From Caulobacteraceae bacterium (GTDB lineage Bacteria; Pseudomonadota; Alphaproteobacteria; Caulobacterales; Caulobacteraceae), in assembly GCA_947475875.1 (NCBI GenBank), contig CANJME010000005.1, positions 1-64,000 of the forward strand: DNA of 64,000 nucleotides, given 5' to 3'. The notes under the pieces are model-generated. The model saw only the letters and a list, made by a program, of their open reading frames with translations, was not told where the DNA came from and made no database searches. This document shows, piece by piece, positions 9,301 through 17,501 of the stretch. Both the position numbers and the translations under genes were made by a program. Positions within the stretch are counted from its first letter, which is position 1; every line of letters begins with the position of its first letter.

Positions 9301-9779
9301 GAAACGGTGGAGGCGCGCGAATAGCCGTTGACGGCGAAATAGCGCTCGAGCTCGGCCATCACCACGTCTTGACCGGGTCTGGCGGCATAGCCCGCCTGAG
9401 CGATCACCGAGCGCGGCGGCAGTCTCTGGATCAGCGAATTGACCGGCGTGACCAGGATGCGCGGCTTGCTATCCAGTCCCCGCGCCAGGCGGTCAAGAAT
9501 GGCCATGCGCCGGGCCGCCACGCCGCCCGACGGGCTGATTCGGTCGTAAGGCAGGCAGTCCCAGGACGGCAGGAAGAGAATTTCCGCCTCGGGGGCGAAA
9601 AACCCCATGGCGGCGATGAAGGCCTCGGCCCTGGATCCATCGCGGGCGATGAACACCGAAAGGCCACCGCGGGCGCGGGCGATATCGGCCATGACGAGAG
9701 CGTCGAAACCCTCGGGAGCGCCGGCCAGATCGAGCCTGCCGGGCGCGTCCGCAACGCGTTTGAAATCGGCCTTTTCCAT
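6321..9779 (-). CDS. mfd: Transcription-repair coupling factor Mfd
   Basis: 1152 residues, the usual length. Mfd removes RNA polymerase stalled at DNA damage and recruits UvrA. Visible parts: UvrB-like N-terminal region (FLPSWDCLPYDRISP), the RNA-polymerase interaction domain (GDLVVHIDHGIGRYEGL), the RecG-like translocase with Walker A GDVGFGKTEVA and DEEQHFGV, helicase motifs TATPIPRTLQMSL and QLRGRVGRAKHRAYAYL, and the C-terminal TRCF domain. It starts five bases after the sdhE stop, so the two are co-transcribed. Confidence 0.98.
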   Translation of the reverse strand: MEKADFKRVADAPGRLDLAGAPEGFDALVMADIARARGGLSVFIARDGSRAEAFIAAMGFFAPEAEILFLPSWDCLPYDRISPSGGVAARRMAILDRLARGLDSKPRILVTPVNSLIQRLPPRSVIAQAGYAARPGQDVVMAELERYFAVNGYSRASTVSDRGEFAIRGGVIDIFPPGGEEPVRLDLFGDTLESIRSFDPFTQRSTRQLQSVELLPVSEVLLAPDTISRFRTGYLAAFGAPGEDALYESVSAGQRRQGMEHYLPLFYEGLETLFDYFPKQALIAVDHLTTEAREERLSMIADAFEARNDTERSSHYRALPPDRLYLSADETELRLAEFANRRFSPFQKVAPGVVDMGARQGRQFAAERAQDSVNLFEATANHANAQAAAGRRVIFASWTEGSSERLSTMLADHGLTGVTLARYWQAAKAADPKHPQRAILPLEHGFETENLAVISETDILGDRLARPKKKRRAANFLAEASSLSPGDLVVHIDHGIGRYEGLTTLEVQGAPHDCLELHYAAESKLYLPVENIDLLTRYGAESEGVQLDRLGGAAWQARKARAKERLREMADGLIRIAAARATRETEAVDPPSGLYDEFCARFPYEETDDQLNAIADVLGDLAAGRPMDRLICGDVGFGKTEVALRAAFVVAMSGHQVAVVCPTTLLARQHHKTFTERFQGWPLKVRRLSRLVPTAEANQTREDLKKGEVEIVIGTHAVLSKQVGFSNLGLVIVDEEQHFGVAHKEALKSLRSEVHVLTLTATPIPRTLQMSLSGIREMSIIATPPVDRLAVRTYVSEFDPVTVREALLREKYRGGQAYYVVPRIKDLPDIERFLRDQVPEVRFVVGHGQMAPTQLEDVMSAFYDGQYDVLLSTTIVESGLDIPTANTLIIHRADMFGLSQLYQLRGRVGRAKHRAYAYLTTPPNKQIGLSADKRLRVLQSLDSLGAGFQLASHDLDIRGGGNLLGEEQSGHIREIGVELYQQMLEDAVAELRARGGEDVVADRGWSPQINTGVSVLIPEEYVPDLNVRLALYRRLSEAERPEDREALAAELIDRFGPLPEEAGHLLKVVAIKGLCRQANVAKVDVGPKGAVIAFRNDAFPNPMSLVQHVQANGALWKVRPDQKVVVRGEWLTPERRLAAAERILADLAKLAA

Positions 9780-9783
9780 GGCG

Positions 9784-10071
9784 TCAGGACCCCGAAATGT
9801 CGCCGGAGGCGACCGGGAGCGCGCGCTGGAAAATTCTCAGGCGTTCAAGGATGGGGGTGTCGAATTCGGCCGGCGGCTCGGTCTTGCCGTTGATCCAGTT
9901 ATAGACGTCGTGGTCTTCCTGGTTCAGCAGGGCTTCGAAGGCGACAAATTCGGCCTCTGTGAAGCTGCGGACATGGCTATCCGCAAACGGCCCCAAAATG
10001 AGGTCCGCTTCCCGAAACCCGCGCCGCCAGGCGCGAAACAAAATCCGCCCTATTCGCGTCTCGTCCATCAA
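9784..10071 (-). CDS. sdhE: FAD assembly factor SdhE
   Basis: 95 residues, the typical size of the YgfY/SdhE/Sdh5 family, which promotes covalent flavinylation of succinate dehydrogenase SdhA. The signature RGxxExD is present as RRGFREADLILG near residues 16-27, and YNWINGK is also conserved. A second ATG directly follows the first, so residue 1 is uncertain. Upstream member of an operon with mfd. Confidence 0.95.
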   Translation of the reverse strand: MMDETRIGRILFRAWRRGFREADLILGPFADSHVRSFTEAEFVAFEALLNQEDHDVYNWINGKTEPPAEFDTPILERLRIFQRALPVASGDISGS

Positions 10072-10112
10072 GGCGGCGGGGTATAGGCGGACTGGCTGTC
10101 CAGCGCCAGCCG

Positions 10113-10667
10113 TTAAGTCGGCCAGAACGGAATAAGCATCGGGGTTTTTGCGGCGTAGGCGTCGTAGGATTCGGCGCCCAGTTCAGCGCGCAGGAACCCC
10201 TCCTCCATGCGCGCCTTGACCCAGAATGACAGGGACCAGATCACGGCCCCCAGGATCGGCACGATTTCGAGCTTCAGGAAGGCCAGGCCAAAGCCCGCGA
10301 TTATGAGGCCGGTGTAGATCGGGTGGCGAACCAGCCGGTAAGGGCCGGTATCGACGACATGGTGACCCTCCTTGGTCGTCACCGTACCCGACCACAGCGA
10401 GCCCAGATGTAGCCGCGCCCACCAGCAAAAGGCGTATCCGCCCACCACCACGCCGACCAGGGGCCAGGCCAGGGGCAGCGCCAATGCGGCGTCGGCGCCG
10501 TCGGTGCTGAGCAGCATGCCGAATCCCAGCACGGCGAGCACAGTGTAGAAAGTCTGCGATCCCACTGGCGGGCGTTTGGTGGTGCTGCGGGTCCACACGG
10601 CGGCCAGCATCCACGACAGCCAGAAAAGGCCCGTCAGGGTGTAGGCCGCCACGACCGGCTGGTTCAT
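10113..10667 (-). CDS. Isoprenylcysteine carboxyl methyltransferase-like membrane protein
   Basis: 184 residues starting at the ATG on 10667, with GGAGG nine bases upstream; the frame runs open much further upstream but only antisense to recG. Four to five hydrophobic segments are followed by the ICMT/PEMT-family motif VDTGPYRLVRHPIYTG and a C-terminal ARMEEGFLRAELG segment. Members methylate small or lipid substrates using S-adenosylmethionine; the bacterial substrate here cannot be told. It is divergent from recG. Confidence 0.9.
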   Translation of the reverse strand: MNQPVVAAYTLTGLFWLSWMLAAVWTRSTTKRPPVGSQTFYTVLAVLGFGMLLSTDGADAALALPLAWPLVGVVVGGYAFCWWARLHLGSLWSGTVTTKEGHHVVDTGPYRLVRHPIYTGLIIAGFGLAFLKLEIVPILGAVIWSLSFWVKARMEEGFLRAELGAESYDAYAAKTPMLIPFWPT

Positions 10668-10748
10668 CGACGGCCTCCTCCCGCGCCGCACATCTAGGGA
10701 TCGCACTAGGCGTCGGCAAGGGCGCCATCGGGGAGTAAGCTTTGCCCC

Positions 10749-12824
10749 ATGCGCCCGGAGATTCTCTTTCCGCTGTTTGCGCCGACCACCTCGCTGAAGG
10801 GGGTCGGGCCAAAGGTTGCGCCGCTCATCGAAAAGGTGGCGGGACCGCTGGTGCGCGATGTGCTGTTCACCCTGCCGCAGGGACTGGTGCATCGAACGCG
10901 GACGACTTGCGCCCTGGCGCGCGACGGCGAGGTGCAGACCTTCCTCGTCCACATCCACGAGCACATCAAACCCAGGCGCGAAGGTCTCCCCTACAAGATC
11001 CGCGCGTCGGACGAGACGGGGTTCATCTTTCTGATCTTCTTCAAGGTGTTCGGCGACCACCTGCTGCGCGCCCATCCGATCGGCGCGGCGCGCGCGGTCA
11101 GCGGCAAGGCTGAGCGCTACAACGGCGTCGAGCTCCAGATGACCCATCCGGACTATTTTCTCGACGCCAAGCTGGCCGACACGATCCCGGATGTGGAGAC
11201 GGTCTATCCGGCGACGGCGGGCCTGGCTTCGCGGGCGATCCGCAAGCTGGCGCTGGAGGCGTTGGAGCGGGCCCCCGACCTGCCCGAATGGATCGACGGG
11301 CCGTGGAAGGCCAAAAACCAGTGGCCCGCCTGGCATGAAGCCTTTACCGCCGCCCACCATCCCACCGGCGAACTGGATATCTCGCCGGACTCGCTCACCC
11401 GCCGGCGCCTCGCCTATGACGAACTGCTGGCCCACCAGCTGGCGCTCGCTCGGCGCAAGGCGGCGTTCCGGCGAACCGAGGCGCCGGCGATCTTGGCGGG
11501 AGCTTTGGCCGGCAAGCTGGAAGCGGCCCTGCCCTTCAAACTGACCGGGGCCCAAATCCGCGCATTGTCGGAAATCCGGGGCGACCTCGCCTCCGGCCAG
11601 CGGATGAGCCGGCTGCTGCAGGGCGACGTTGGCTCAGGGAAAACCGTGGTCGCCATGCTGGCGGCGGCCGATGTCGCCGAGGCGGGCCGTCAGACGGTCA
11701 TCATGGCCCCCACCGAGATTTTGGCGCGGCAGCACTTCGAGACAGTCTGTGCGCCGCTGGAGGCCGTCGGCATTCAGACCGTGCTCCTGACCGGCCGCGA
11801 CAAGGGCGCACCGCGAGCTGAGAAGCTCCGGCAACTGGCCTCTGGCGAGGCCGGCGTCGCGGTCGGCACCCACGCGCTATTCCAGGACGATGTTCTCTAT
11901 CGAGACCTCGCCTTCGCGGTCATCGACGAGCAGCACCGCTTCGGCGTGGCCGAACGCCAGCGGCTGCAGGCGAAGGGCGAACACGCCCACCTGCTGGCCA
12001 TGTCGGCGACGCCGATCCCGCGCACCCTGGAGCTGACGGTCTACGGCGACCTCGATGTCTCGCGCCTGGAGGAAAAGCCGCCCGGCCGCACGCCGGTGGC
12101 GACGCGGGCCCTGCCCTCAAACCGTATCGACGAGGTGATCGAGCGCTTACGCAAGGTGACGGCGGCGGGCGCGCAAGCGTTCTGGATCTGCCCGCTGGTG
12201 GCCGAGTCTGAAATGAGCGACCTCGCCGCCGCCGAAAGCCGGTCGGCGCACCTGAAGAAGGTGCTCGGGCCATCGGTGGGGTTGGTGCACGGCCGCATGG
12301 CCAATGCGGAGAAGGACCAGGTCATGGCCGACTTCGCCGATGGCCGCGTCTCGGTGCTGGTGGCGACCACAGTGGTGGAGGTCGGCGTCAACGTGCCCAA
12401 CGCCTCGATCATGGTGATCGAGCACGCCGACCAGTTTGGCCTGGCGCAGCTGCATCAGTTACGCGGCCGCGTCGGCCGTGGCGCCCGCGAAAGCGCCTGC
12501 GTGCTGATGTACGACCCGCCGCTCTCGAAACTGGGTGAGGCGCGCCTCAACATCCTGCGCGAAACCGACGATGGCTTCCTGATCGCCGAGAAGGACCTCG
12601 AACTACGCGGCGGCGGCGATCCGCTCGGACTGAAGCAAAGCGGCTTTCCGGCCTACCGCCTCGCCGATCCGGTGGCCCACCGCGACTTGATTGCGCCTGC
12701 GGCCGACGAGGCGCGGCTGATCCTGGCGCTCGATCCCGACCTGTCAGCCGACCGATCAAAGGCGGTGCGGGTGCTTATCGAGCTGTTCGATTGGAAGCCG
12801 GCGGGGATGGGGGAGGCGGGGTAG
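10749..12824 (+). CDS. recG: ATP-dependent DNA helicase RecG
   Basis: 691 residues. RecG remodels stalled replication forks and branched DNA. The N-terminal wedge domain opens with LKGVGPKVAPLIEKV; the translocase carries Walker A GDVGSGKTVVA, the DExH-type box VIDEQHRFGV, SATPIPRTLELT, and motif VI QLRGRVGRG, then the C-terminal ELRGGGDPLGLKQSG. Full length and intact. The Mfd in this window shares the same translocase lineage but lacks the wedge domain. Confidence 0.98.
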   Translation: MRPEILFPLFAPTTSLKGVGPKVAPLIEKVAGPLVRDVLFTLPQGLVHRTRTTCALARDGEVQTFLVHIHEHIKPRREGLPYKIRASDETGFIFLIFFKVFGDHLLRAHPIGAARAVSGKAERYNGVELQMTHPDYFLDAKLADTIPDVETVYPATAGLASRAIRKLALEALERAPDLPEWIDGPWKAKNQWPAWHEAFTAAHHPTGELDISPDSLTRRRLAYDELLAHQLALARRKAAFRRTEAPAILAGALAGKLEAALPFKLTGAQIRALSEIRGDLASGQRMSRLLQGDVGSGKTVVAMLAAADVAEAGRQTVIMAPTEILARQHFETVCAPLEAVGIQTVLLTGRDKGAPRAEKLRQLASGEAGVAVGTHALFQDDVLYRDLAFAVIDEQHRFGVAERQRLQAKGEHAHLLAMSATPIPRTLELTVYGDLDVSRLEEKPPGRTPVATRALPSNRIDEVIERLRKVTAAGAQAFWICPLVAESEMSDLAAAESRSAHLKKVLGPSVGLVHGRMANAEKDQVMADFADGRVSVLVATTVVEVGVNVPNASIMVIEHADQFGLAQLHQLRGRVGRGARESACVLMYDPPLSKLGEARLNILRETDDGFLIAEKDLELRGGGDPLGLKQSGFPAYRLADPVAHRDLIAPAADEARLILALDPDLSADRSKAVRVLIELFDWKPAGMGEAG

Positions 12825-12829
12825 TTTCT

Positions 12830-14050
12830 CTACGGTTTCCTGCTCATCCGCGACTCAATTACGCCGATGCAGGAACTCCCAACAAAGCGGCCCTTGGGCA
12901 CCGGTACGGCCTGACCGAAGCAGTCCGTATAGCCCATTGACGCCCCCGCCCGCATGTTCGCGTCCGCTGTCAGGTCCGCGTAGAACCAGTTGTAGGGCCG
13001 CACGCGGATAGCGCCGGTCCAGCCCTGGCGGCCGCGCAGGGCGGATGAACGGGGTTTGCTCACCTCAAGGACGCCACCCCGGCATTGAGCGCTGACCTGG
13101 CGGGCCTGCGGGCCGGGCTGGACGCCGAGTTCGAGGCCCGACGCGTTGGCCGCGCCGAGGTTGGCGTCGGTGGGGGCGAGTACGCCGGTCTCGGACCCCA
13201 GCAAGGGATTGACGCAGAGCAACGGGGTTTTCGTGATGGGGACCAACCGTTCACCGGACCACAGGGGCGCGTGTTTCACTCGTTCACGCAGCAGACGGTC
13301 TTCGCCCGGGATATTGGCGAGGTATGCCACAACACACCCTGCCTGATCGCGCTTCGTGCAAGCCGGCAGGGCCGCATCGGACCCGTGCAAGCTGGCGGGT
13401 TCAGCGGTTTCGATCAGATAGACGGCGGCCAGTCTTGCTTTCAGGTCTGGATGCTGGACAAGGGCCTCTGTGGCCAGACGGCTGGCGAGAAGACCGCCCT
13501 GCTCTACCCCGACAATGATCAGCGCGCGGCCGCCGTTATCGCGGGCCAGATAGCTGTCGAAAGCATCCTTCACGTCGTGGTAGGCGAAGGCTCGGGCGTC
13601 TCGGGCGTCCTCGCGCAGGGTGATCTGGGTGTAGAGGCTGGCCTGGCGATAGCGGGGCGCATAGACGCGACCTACGGGCTCGAACGGCCCGGCGTAGTTG
13701 GGGATCATCAGCCGGGTCAGGCGGTCAGCGGCGTCCTTGTTATCAATGCCGGCGTTCCAGCGGCGGCCCTCGTAGGTGGTGGGGTGAATGAAAAAGATAT
13801 CGACCGGCTGATCGCTGGCGGTCCGCAGGGCCCACGCCTCAGGTTCGGAGTAATCCGGCGCGGCGAAGGGCTCAGCCGTCTGGAACGGTGTACGCGGGTC
13901 CATGGCGGCTTCGCGGATCTGGGGCCAGAAGGACCAGGTGCTGGCGGCAAGCACGCCGATCAGAATGCCGACGATCAGCGCCAGCCACTGAATCATGCTG
14001 ACGCCGCTCGGTTTGGTCTTGCGGATGGCCCTGACGATGCGCTCGGGCAT
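12830..14050 (-). CDS. DUF3089-family protein with altered nucleophile elbow
   Basis: 406 residues with one N-terminal membrane segment (about 19-40), so anchored or exported. It matches the DUF3089 alpha/beta-hydrolase-like family through VDIFFIHPTTYEG, YAPRYRQASLY and the periodic tail ending in DCFGQAVPVPKG. Where the family usually has GHSQGG, this protein reads GVEQGG, so the expected nucleophile Ser is Glu183 and hydrolase activity is doubtful. It begins six bases after the kdsA stop and is likely co-transcribed. A second possible start is the ATG at 13996. Confidence 0.8.
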   Translation of the reverse strand: MPERIVRAIRKTKPSGVSMIQWLALIVGILIGVLAASTWSFWPQIREAAMDPRTPFQTAEPFAAPDYSEPEAWALRTASDQPVDIFFIHPTTYEGRRWNAGIDNKDAADRLTRLMIPNYAGPFEPVGRVYAPRYRQASLYTQITLREDARDARAFAYHDVKDAFDSYLARDNGGRALIIVGVEQGGLLASRLATEALVQHPDLKARLAAVYLIETAEPASLHGSDAALPACTKRDQAGCVVAYLANIPGEDRLLRERVKHAPLWSGERLVPITKTPLLCVNPLLGSETGVLAPTDANLGAANASGLELGVQPGPQARQVSAQCRGGVLEVSKPRSSALRGRQGWTGAIRVRPYNWFYADLTADANMRAGASMGYTDCFGQAVPVPKGRFVGSSCIGVIESRMSRKP

Positions 14051-14056
14051 CCGGCG

Positions 14057-14914
14057 TCAGGCTCCGGCGCGGCGTTTGGTGAGGGTGTCGTATTCCAGAA
14101 GTTCGCCCACCAGGGCCTCGAACTGGCTCATCGGCACCATGTTGGGACCGTCAGAGGGGGCGCTGTCCGGATCGGGGTGGGTTTCCATGAAGACCGCGGC
14201 GACGCCCACGGCGACGGCGGCTCTCGCCAGCACCGGCACGAATTCGCGCTGGCCGCCCGAGGTTGTCCCTTGCCCGCCCGGTTGCTGCACCGAGTGGGTG
14301 GCGTCGAACACTACCGGACAACCGATCTCGGCCATAATGGGCAGGGCGCGCATATCGGAAACCAGGGTGTTGTAGCCGAAGCTGACGCCTCGCTCGCAAA
14401 CCATCACATTGGGATTGCCAGTCGAAACAACCTTTTGGGCGACATTCTTCATGTCCCAAGGAGCGAGGAACTGACCTTTTTTGACGTTCACCACCTTGCC
14501 CGTTCGACCGGCGGCGAGCAGCAGGTCGGTCTGGCGGGACAGGAAGGCGGGAATCTGCAGAACATCGACGACGGTCGCCGCCTCGGCGCACTGGTCGATT
14601 TCGTGCACGTCGGTGAGCACCGGCAGGCCCAGCTTTTCACGGATCTCGGCGAACACCGGCAGCGCATCAGCCAGCCCCACGCCGCGCTGGGTCGAAACCG
14701 AGGTGCGGTTGGCCTTGTCGAAGCTGGTCTTGTAGATCAGCCCCACATCCAGCCGCGCGGCCATTTCCTTCAGCGCCTGGGCAGTTTCCAGCGCATGTTG
14801 CCGGCTCTCCAGCTGGCAGGGCCCGGCGATGATGGTCAGACGCAGACTATTGCCGATCCGCACGGGAAGCCCCCCGGGGGCCTGAACAGTCACAATGGCA
14901 TTGGGCTGGGTCAT
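14057..14914 (-). CDS. kdsA: 3-deoxy-8-phosphooctulonate synthase KdsA
   Basis: 285 residues from the ATG at 14914; an upstream in-frame start would give a non-conserved leader. KdsA condenses phosphoenolpyruvate with arabinose 5-phosphate to Kdo-8-phosphate for lipopolysaccharide. Conserved blocks [37 protein letters not shown] and [12 protein letters not shown] are present. The cysteine in GPC marks the metal-dependent (Aquifex-type) class. Divergent from parE. Confidence 0.97.
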   Translation of the reverse strand: MTQPNAIVTVQAPGGLPVRIGNSLRLTIIAGPCQLESRQHALETAQALKEMAARLDVGLIYKTSFDKANRTSVSTQRGVGLADALPVFAEIREKLGLPVLTDVHEIDQCAEAATVVDVLQIPAFLSRQTDLLLAAGRTGKVVNVKKGQFLAPWDMKNVAQKVVSTGNPNVMVCERGVSFGYNTLVSDMRALPIMAEIGCPVVFDATHSVQQPGGQGTTSGGQREFVPVLARAAVAVGVAAVFMETHPDPDSAPSDGPNMVPMSQFEALVGELLEYDTLTKRRAGA

Positions 14915-15043
14915 TGGATTGGGTTTAGCAGTTTCCCTGTTCGGTGAAACACAGGAAAGCGCCTCCCCTGTCATCCCCGGTCCCGCTTGCGTGCGACTCC
15001 GCTGACTCCCATAGAGAGCCCCGAATCATCGCACAAAGACCCC

Positions 15044-17074
15044 ATGACCACGCCTGCCCAGTCCAGTTTGTTTGACGACGCGCTCTCGCCCGTTCCGGCC
15101 GCGCCGCTCGCGCAGAGCCATGAGCCGCGACCGGCGGCCAACACCTCGTCCTATTCGGCCAAGGACATCGAGGTCCTGGAGGGGCTGGAGCCCGTCCGCA
15201 AGCGCCCCGGCATGTATATCGGCGGCACCGACGAGCGGGCGCTGCATCACCTGTTCGCCGAGGTGCTGGACAACGCCATGGACGAGGCCGTGGCCCGCCA
15301 TGCGCGCCTCATCGAGGTGACCCTGGACGGCGAAGGCTTTTTGACCGTCAAGGACGACGGGCGCGGTATCCCCGTCGATCCGCATCCCAACTATCCAGGC
15401 AAGTCGGCGCTCGAGGTCATCATGACCATGCTGCACTCGGGCGGGAAATTCTCAGGCAAGGCGTATGAAACCTCTGGCGGCCTGCACGGCGTGGGCGTCT
15501 CCGTGGTCAATGCGCTGTCCGAGCGGCTGGACGTCACCGTCTGGCGCGACGGTTTTCAATATCACCAGTCGTTTTCGCGCGGCAAACCACTCGGAAAGAT
15601 CGAACGGGGCGAGCCTTCGAAGAAGAAGGGCACCGCGATCCGCTTTAAACCCGACGATGAGATCTTCGGCGAGGGCGCGACATTCAAGCCGGCAAGGCTC
15701 TACCGCATGGCGCGGTCCAAGGCCTATCTCTTCCGCGGCGTTGAAATCCGCTGGTCATGCGATCCGGAGATCATCCGCGATCAAACCGCCGCCACGGCGA
15801 CCTTCCACTTCCCCGGAGGCCTGGCCGACTTCCTGGCGGAACGCACGGCGGGGATCGCCACGGTCACCGAAACCTTCGCCGGGCGCGTCGAGCGCGAGGG
15901 CGAGGCCGGCGCGGTCGAATGGGCCATCACCTGGAGCCCGGCCGGGTTCGGCGACGCCGACGGCTTCATGCAGTCCTACTGCAACACTGTGCCGACCCCC
16001 GAAGGTGGCACCCACGAGGCCGGCTTCCGCGCCGCCCTGACGCGGGGTCTCAGGGCCTATGCGGATCTCGCCGGCGAAAAACGCGCCGGCATCGTCACCG
16101 CCGAGGATGTGGCGGCCCAGGCCGGCGGCCTGATCAGCGTCTTCGTGCGCAACCCCGAATTCCAGGGTCAGACCAAGGAGAGGTTGTCGTCCTCCGACGC
16201 CCAGCGGCTGGTCGAGACGGCGTTGCGCGATCCCTTCGACCACTGGTTGACCGCCAGCCCCAAGGCCGCGCGCACCCTGCTCGACTTCGTCATCGAGCGG
16301 GCCGAAGAACGGCTCAAGCGCCGCAAGGACAAGGAAGTGGCGCGGGCGTCCGCGACCCGCAAACTGCGCCTGCCCGGCAAGCTCGCCGACTGTTCGGGCG
16401 ACGCCACCGACGGGACCGAGCTCTTCATTGTCGAGGGGGATAGCGCCGGCGGCTCGGCCAAACAGGCCCGCAACCGCAGAACCCAGGCCATCCTGCCCCT
16501 GCGCGGCAAGATCCTCAATGTCGCTTCCTCCACCGGCGGCAAGGCGGCCGAGAACATTGAGCTAGGCAATCTGATGCTGGCCCTCGGCGTGTCGGGCGGG
16601 TCGCGCTTCAACGAAGATGACCTGCGCTATGAGCGCGTGATCATCATGACCGACGCCGACGTCGACGGCGCCCATATCGCGTCCTTGCTCATCACCTTCT
16701 TCTATCGGACAATGCCGGGGCTGATCCGCTCAGGTCGCCTGTTCCTCGCCCTCCCCCCGCTCTATCGCCTCAGCCACGGCGGAACGGTGGAATACGCCCG
16801 CGACGACGCCCACCGCGAGGAGCTGCTCGCCACCGTCTTCAAGGGCAAAAAGCCAGAGACCAGCCGGTTCAAGGGCCTGGGCGAAATGATGCCGGCCCAG
16901 CTGAAAGAAACCACCATGGAGCCCACCAAGCGGACCCTGGCGCGGGTGACGTTGCCGCGATCCGAAGAGGCGGTGGAGGACCTGGTGGAGACTCTGATGG
17001 GACGGAAGGCGGAACTCCGCTTCCGTTTCATCCAGGAAAACGCTGAATTCGCGGCAGGCGATCTGGACGTTTAG
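15044..17074 (+). CDS. parE: DNA topoisomerase IV subunit B ParE
   Basis: 676 residues from ATG 15044. ParE provides the ATPase of topoisomerase IV, which unlinks daughter chromosomes. The GHKL ATPase motifs (VLDNAMDEA, DDGRGIPVD, GGLHGVGVSVVNALS) come first, then the Toprim domain (ELFIVEGDSAGGSAKQ, LRGKILNV, TDADVDGAHI) and the terminal RFKGLGEM. The N-terminus carries about 40 extra residues rich in Ser, Pro and Ala ahead of YSAKDIEVLEGLEPVRKRP. ParE rather than GyrB is chosen from its length and the absence of the large GyrB insertion; moderately firm. Confidence 0.93.
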   Translation: MTTPAQSSLFDDALSPVPAAPLAQSHEPRPAANTSSYSAKDIEVLEGLEPVRKRPGMYIGGTDERALHHLFAEVLDNAMDEAVARHARLIEVTLDGEGFLTVKDDGRGIPVDPHPNYPGKSALEVIMTMLHSGGKFSGKAYETSGGLHGVGVSVVNALSERLDVTVWRDGFQYHQSFSRGKPLGKIERGEPSKKKGTAIRFKPDDEIFGEGATFKPARLYRMARSKAYLFRGVEIRWSCDPEIIRDQTAATATFHFPGGLADFLAERTAGIATVTETFAGRVEREGEAGAVEWAITWSPAGFGDADGFMQSYCNTVPTPEGGTHEAGFRAALTRGLRAYADLAGEKRAGIVTAEDVAAQAGGLISVFVRNPEFQGQTKERLSSSDAQRLVETALRDPFDHWLTASPKAARTLLDFVIERAEERLKRRKDKEVARASATRKLRLPGKLADCSGDATDGTELFIVEGDSAGGSAKQARNRRTQAILPLRGKILNVASSTGGKAAENIELGNLMLALGVSGGSRFNEDDLRYERVIIMTDADVDGAHIASLLITFFYRTMPGLIRSGRLFLALPPLYRLSHGGTVEYARDDAHREELLATVFKGKKPETSRFKGLGEMMPAQLKETTMEPTKRTLARVTLPRSEEAVEDLVETLMGRKAELRFRFIQENAEFAAGDLDV

Positions 17075-17090
17075 GCGCAGGGGACGCGGA

Positions 17091-17373
17091 ATGAGCGAGC
17101 TGGTCCTCAGCACCTTCGACTGAGTTCCCGAGCCACCGCGAGGCGATGTGCGCGACCTGCGCATCCGCTGGGCCCTGGAAGAAGCCAGCCTGCCCTACCG
17201 GGTCGAGACGACCCCTTTCGAAGGGCGCAAGGACGGGCACAATACACCCCAGCCGTTCGGCTAGGTTTCGTGGCGGACTGGCGGCCTACAAGGCCAAGGC
17301 TTAAATGGAGCAGGCCGTGGCGAGACCGGCGTTCAAGAAGGCATACGCTGACCAGATGGCGCGCTTCGCCAAG
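17091..17373 (+). pseudogene. Broken glutathione S-transferase gene
   Basis: From ATG 17091 the frame reads MSELVLSTFD, stop, VPEPPRGDVRDLRIRWALEEA and on to NTPQPFG, stop. This is a GST N-terminal domain in which a TGG (Trp) codon has become TGA and a CAG (Gln) codon TAG. After VSWRTGG the central part is missing; the piece GLAAYKAKA, stop, then VARPAFKKAYADQMARF is recognisably the GST C-terminal helix. Two nonsense changes plus a large internal deletion show it is dead. It lies 16 bases after parE, at the edge of the accessory island. Confidence 0.8.
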
Positions 17374-17407
17374 GGGGGATTGAGGTTCTGGAGCCCAGAA
17401 TCCCCCC
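17373..17407 (+). terminator. Strong hairpin after parE/GST remnant
   Basis: GGGGGGATT (17373-17381) pairs exactly with AATCCCCCC (17399-17407), and TTCTGG/CCAGAA forms a nested stem with loop AGC. The T-run after it is poor (CGTCCCTTTT), so it may be a weak terminator or just a stable hairpin. It separates the GST remnant from RCM2. A TATACT at 17434-17439 could be the -10 box for RCM2, but no good -35 was found. Confidence 0.5.
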
Positions 17408-17501
17408 ACGTCCCTTTTCGGGCGCAGTCGGGCTATACTGTGGCGTCCAAAATAAAGAATGAGGCAAGGCCATCGGACCTTTGCCCTTCAGGAGGCAGGC
17501 T

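Noticed and set aside
10668-11555. Long upstream extension of the ICMT-like gene frame
   Set aside because: It is antisense to recG and has no family similarity; the real start at 10667 has a good ribosome site and begins the first membrane segment.
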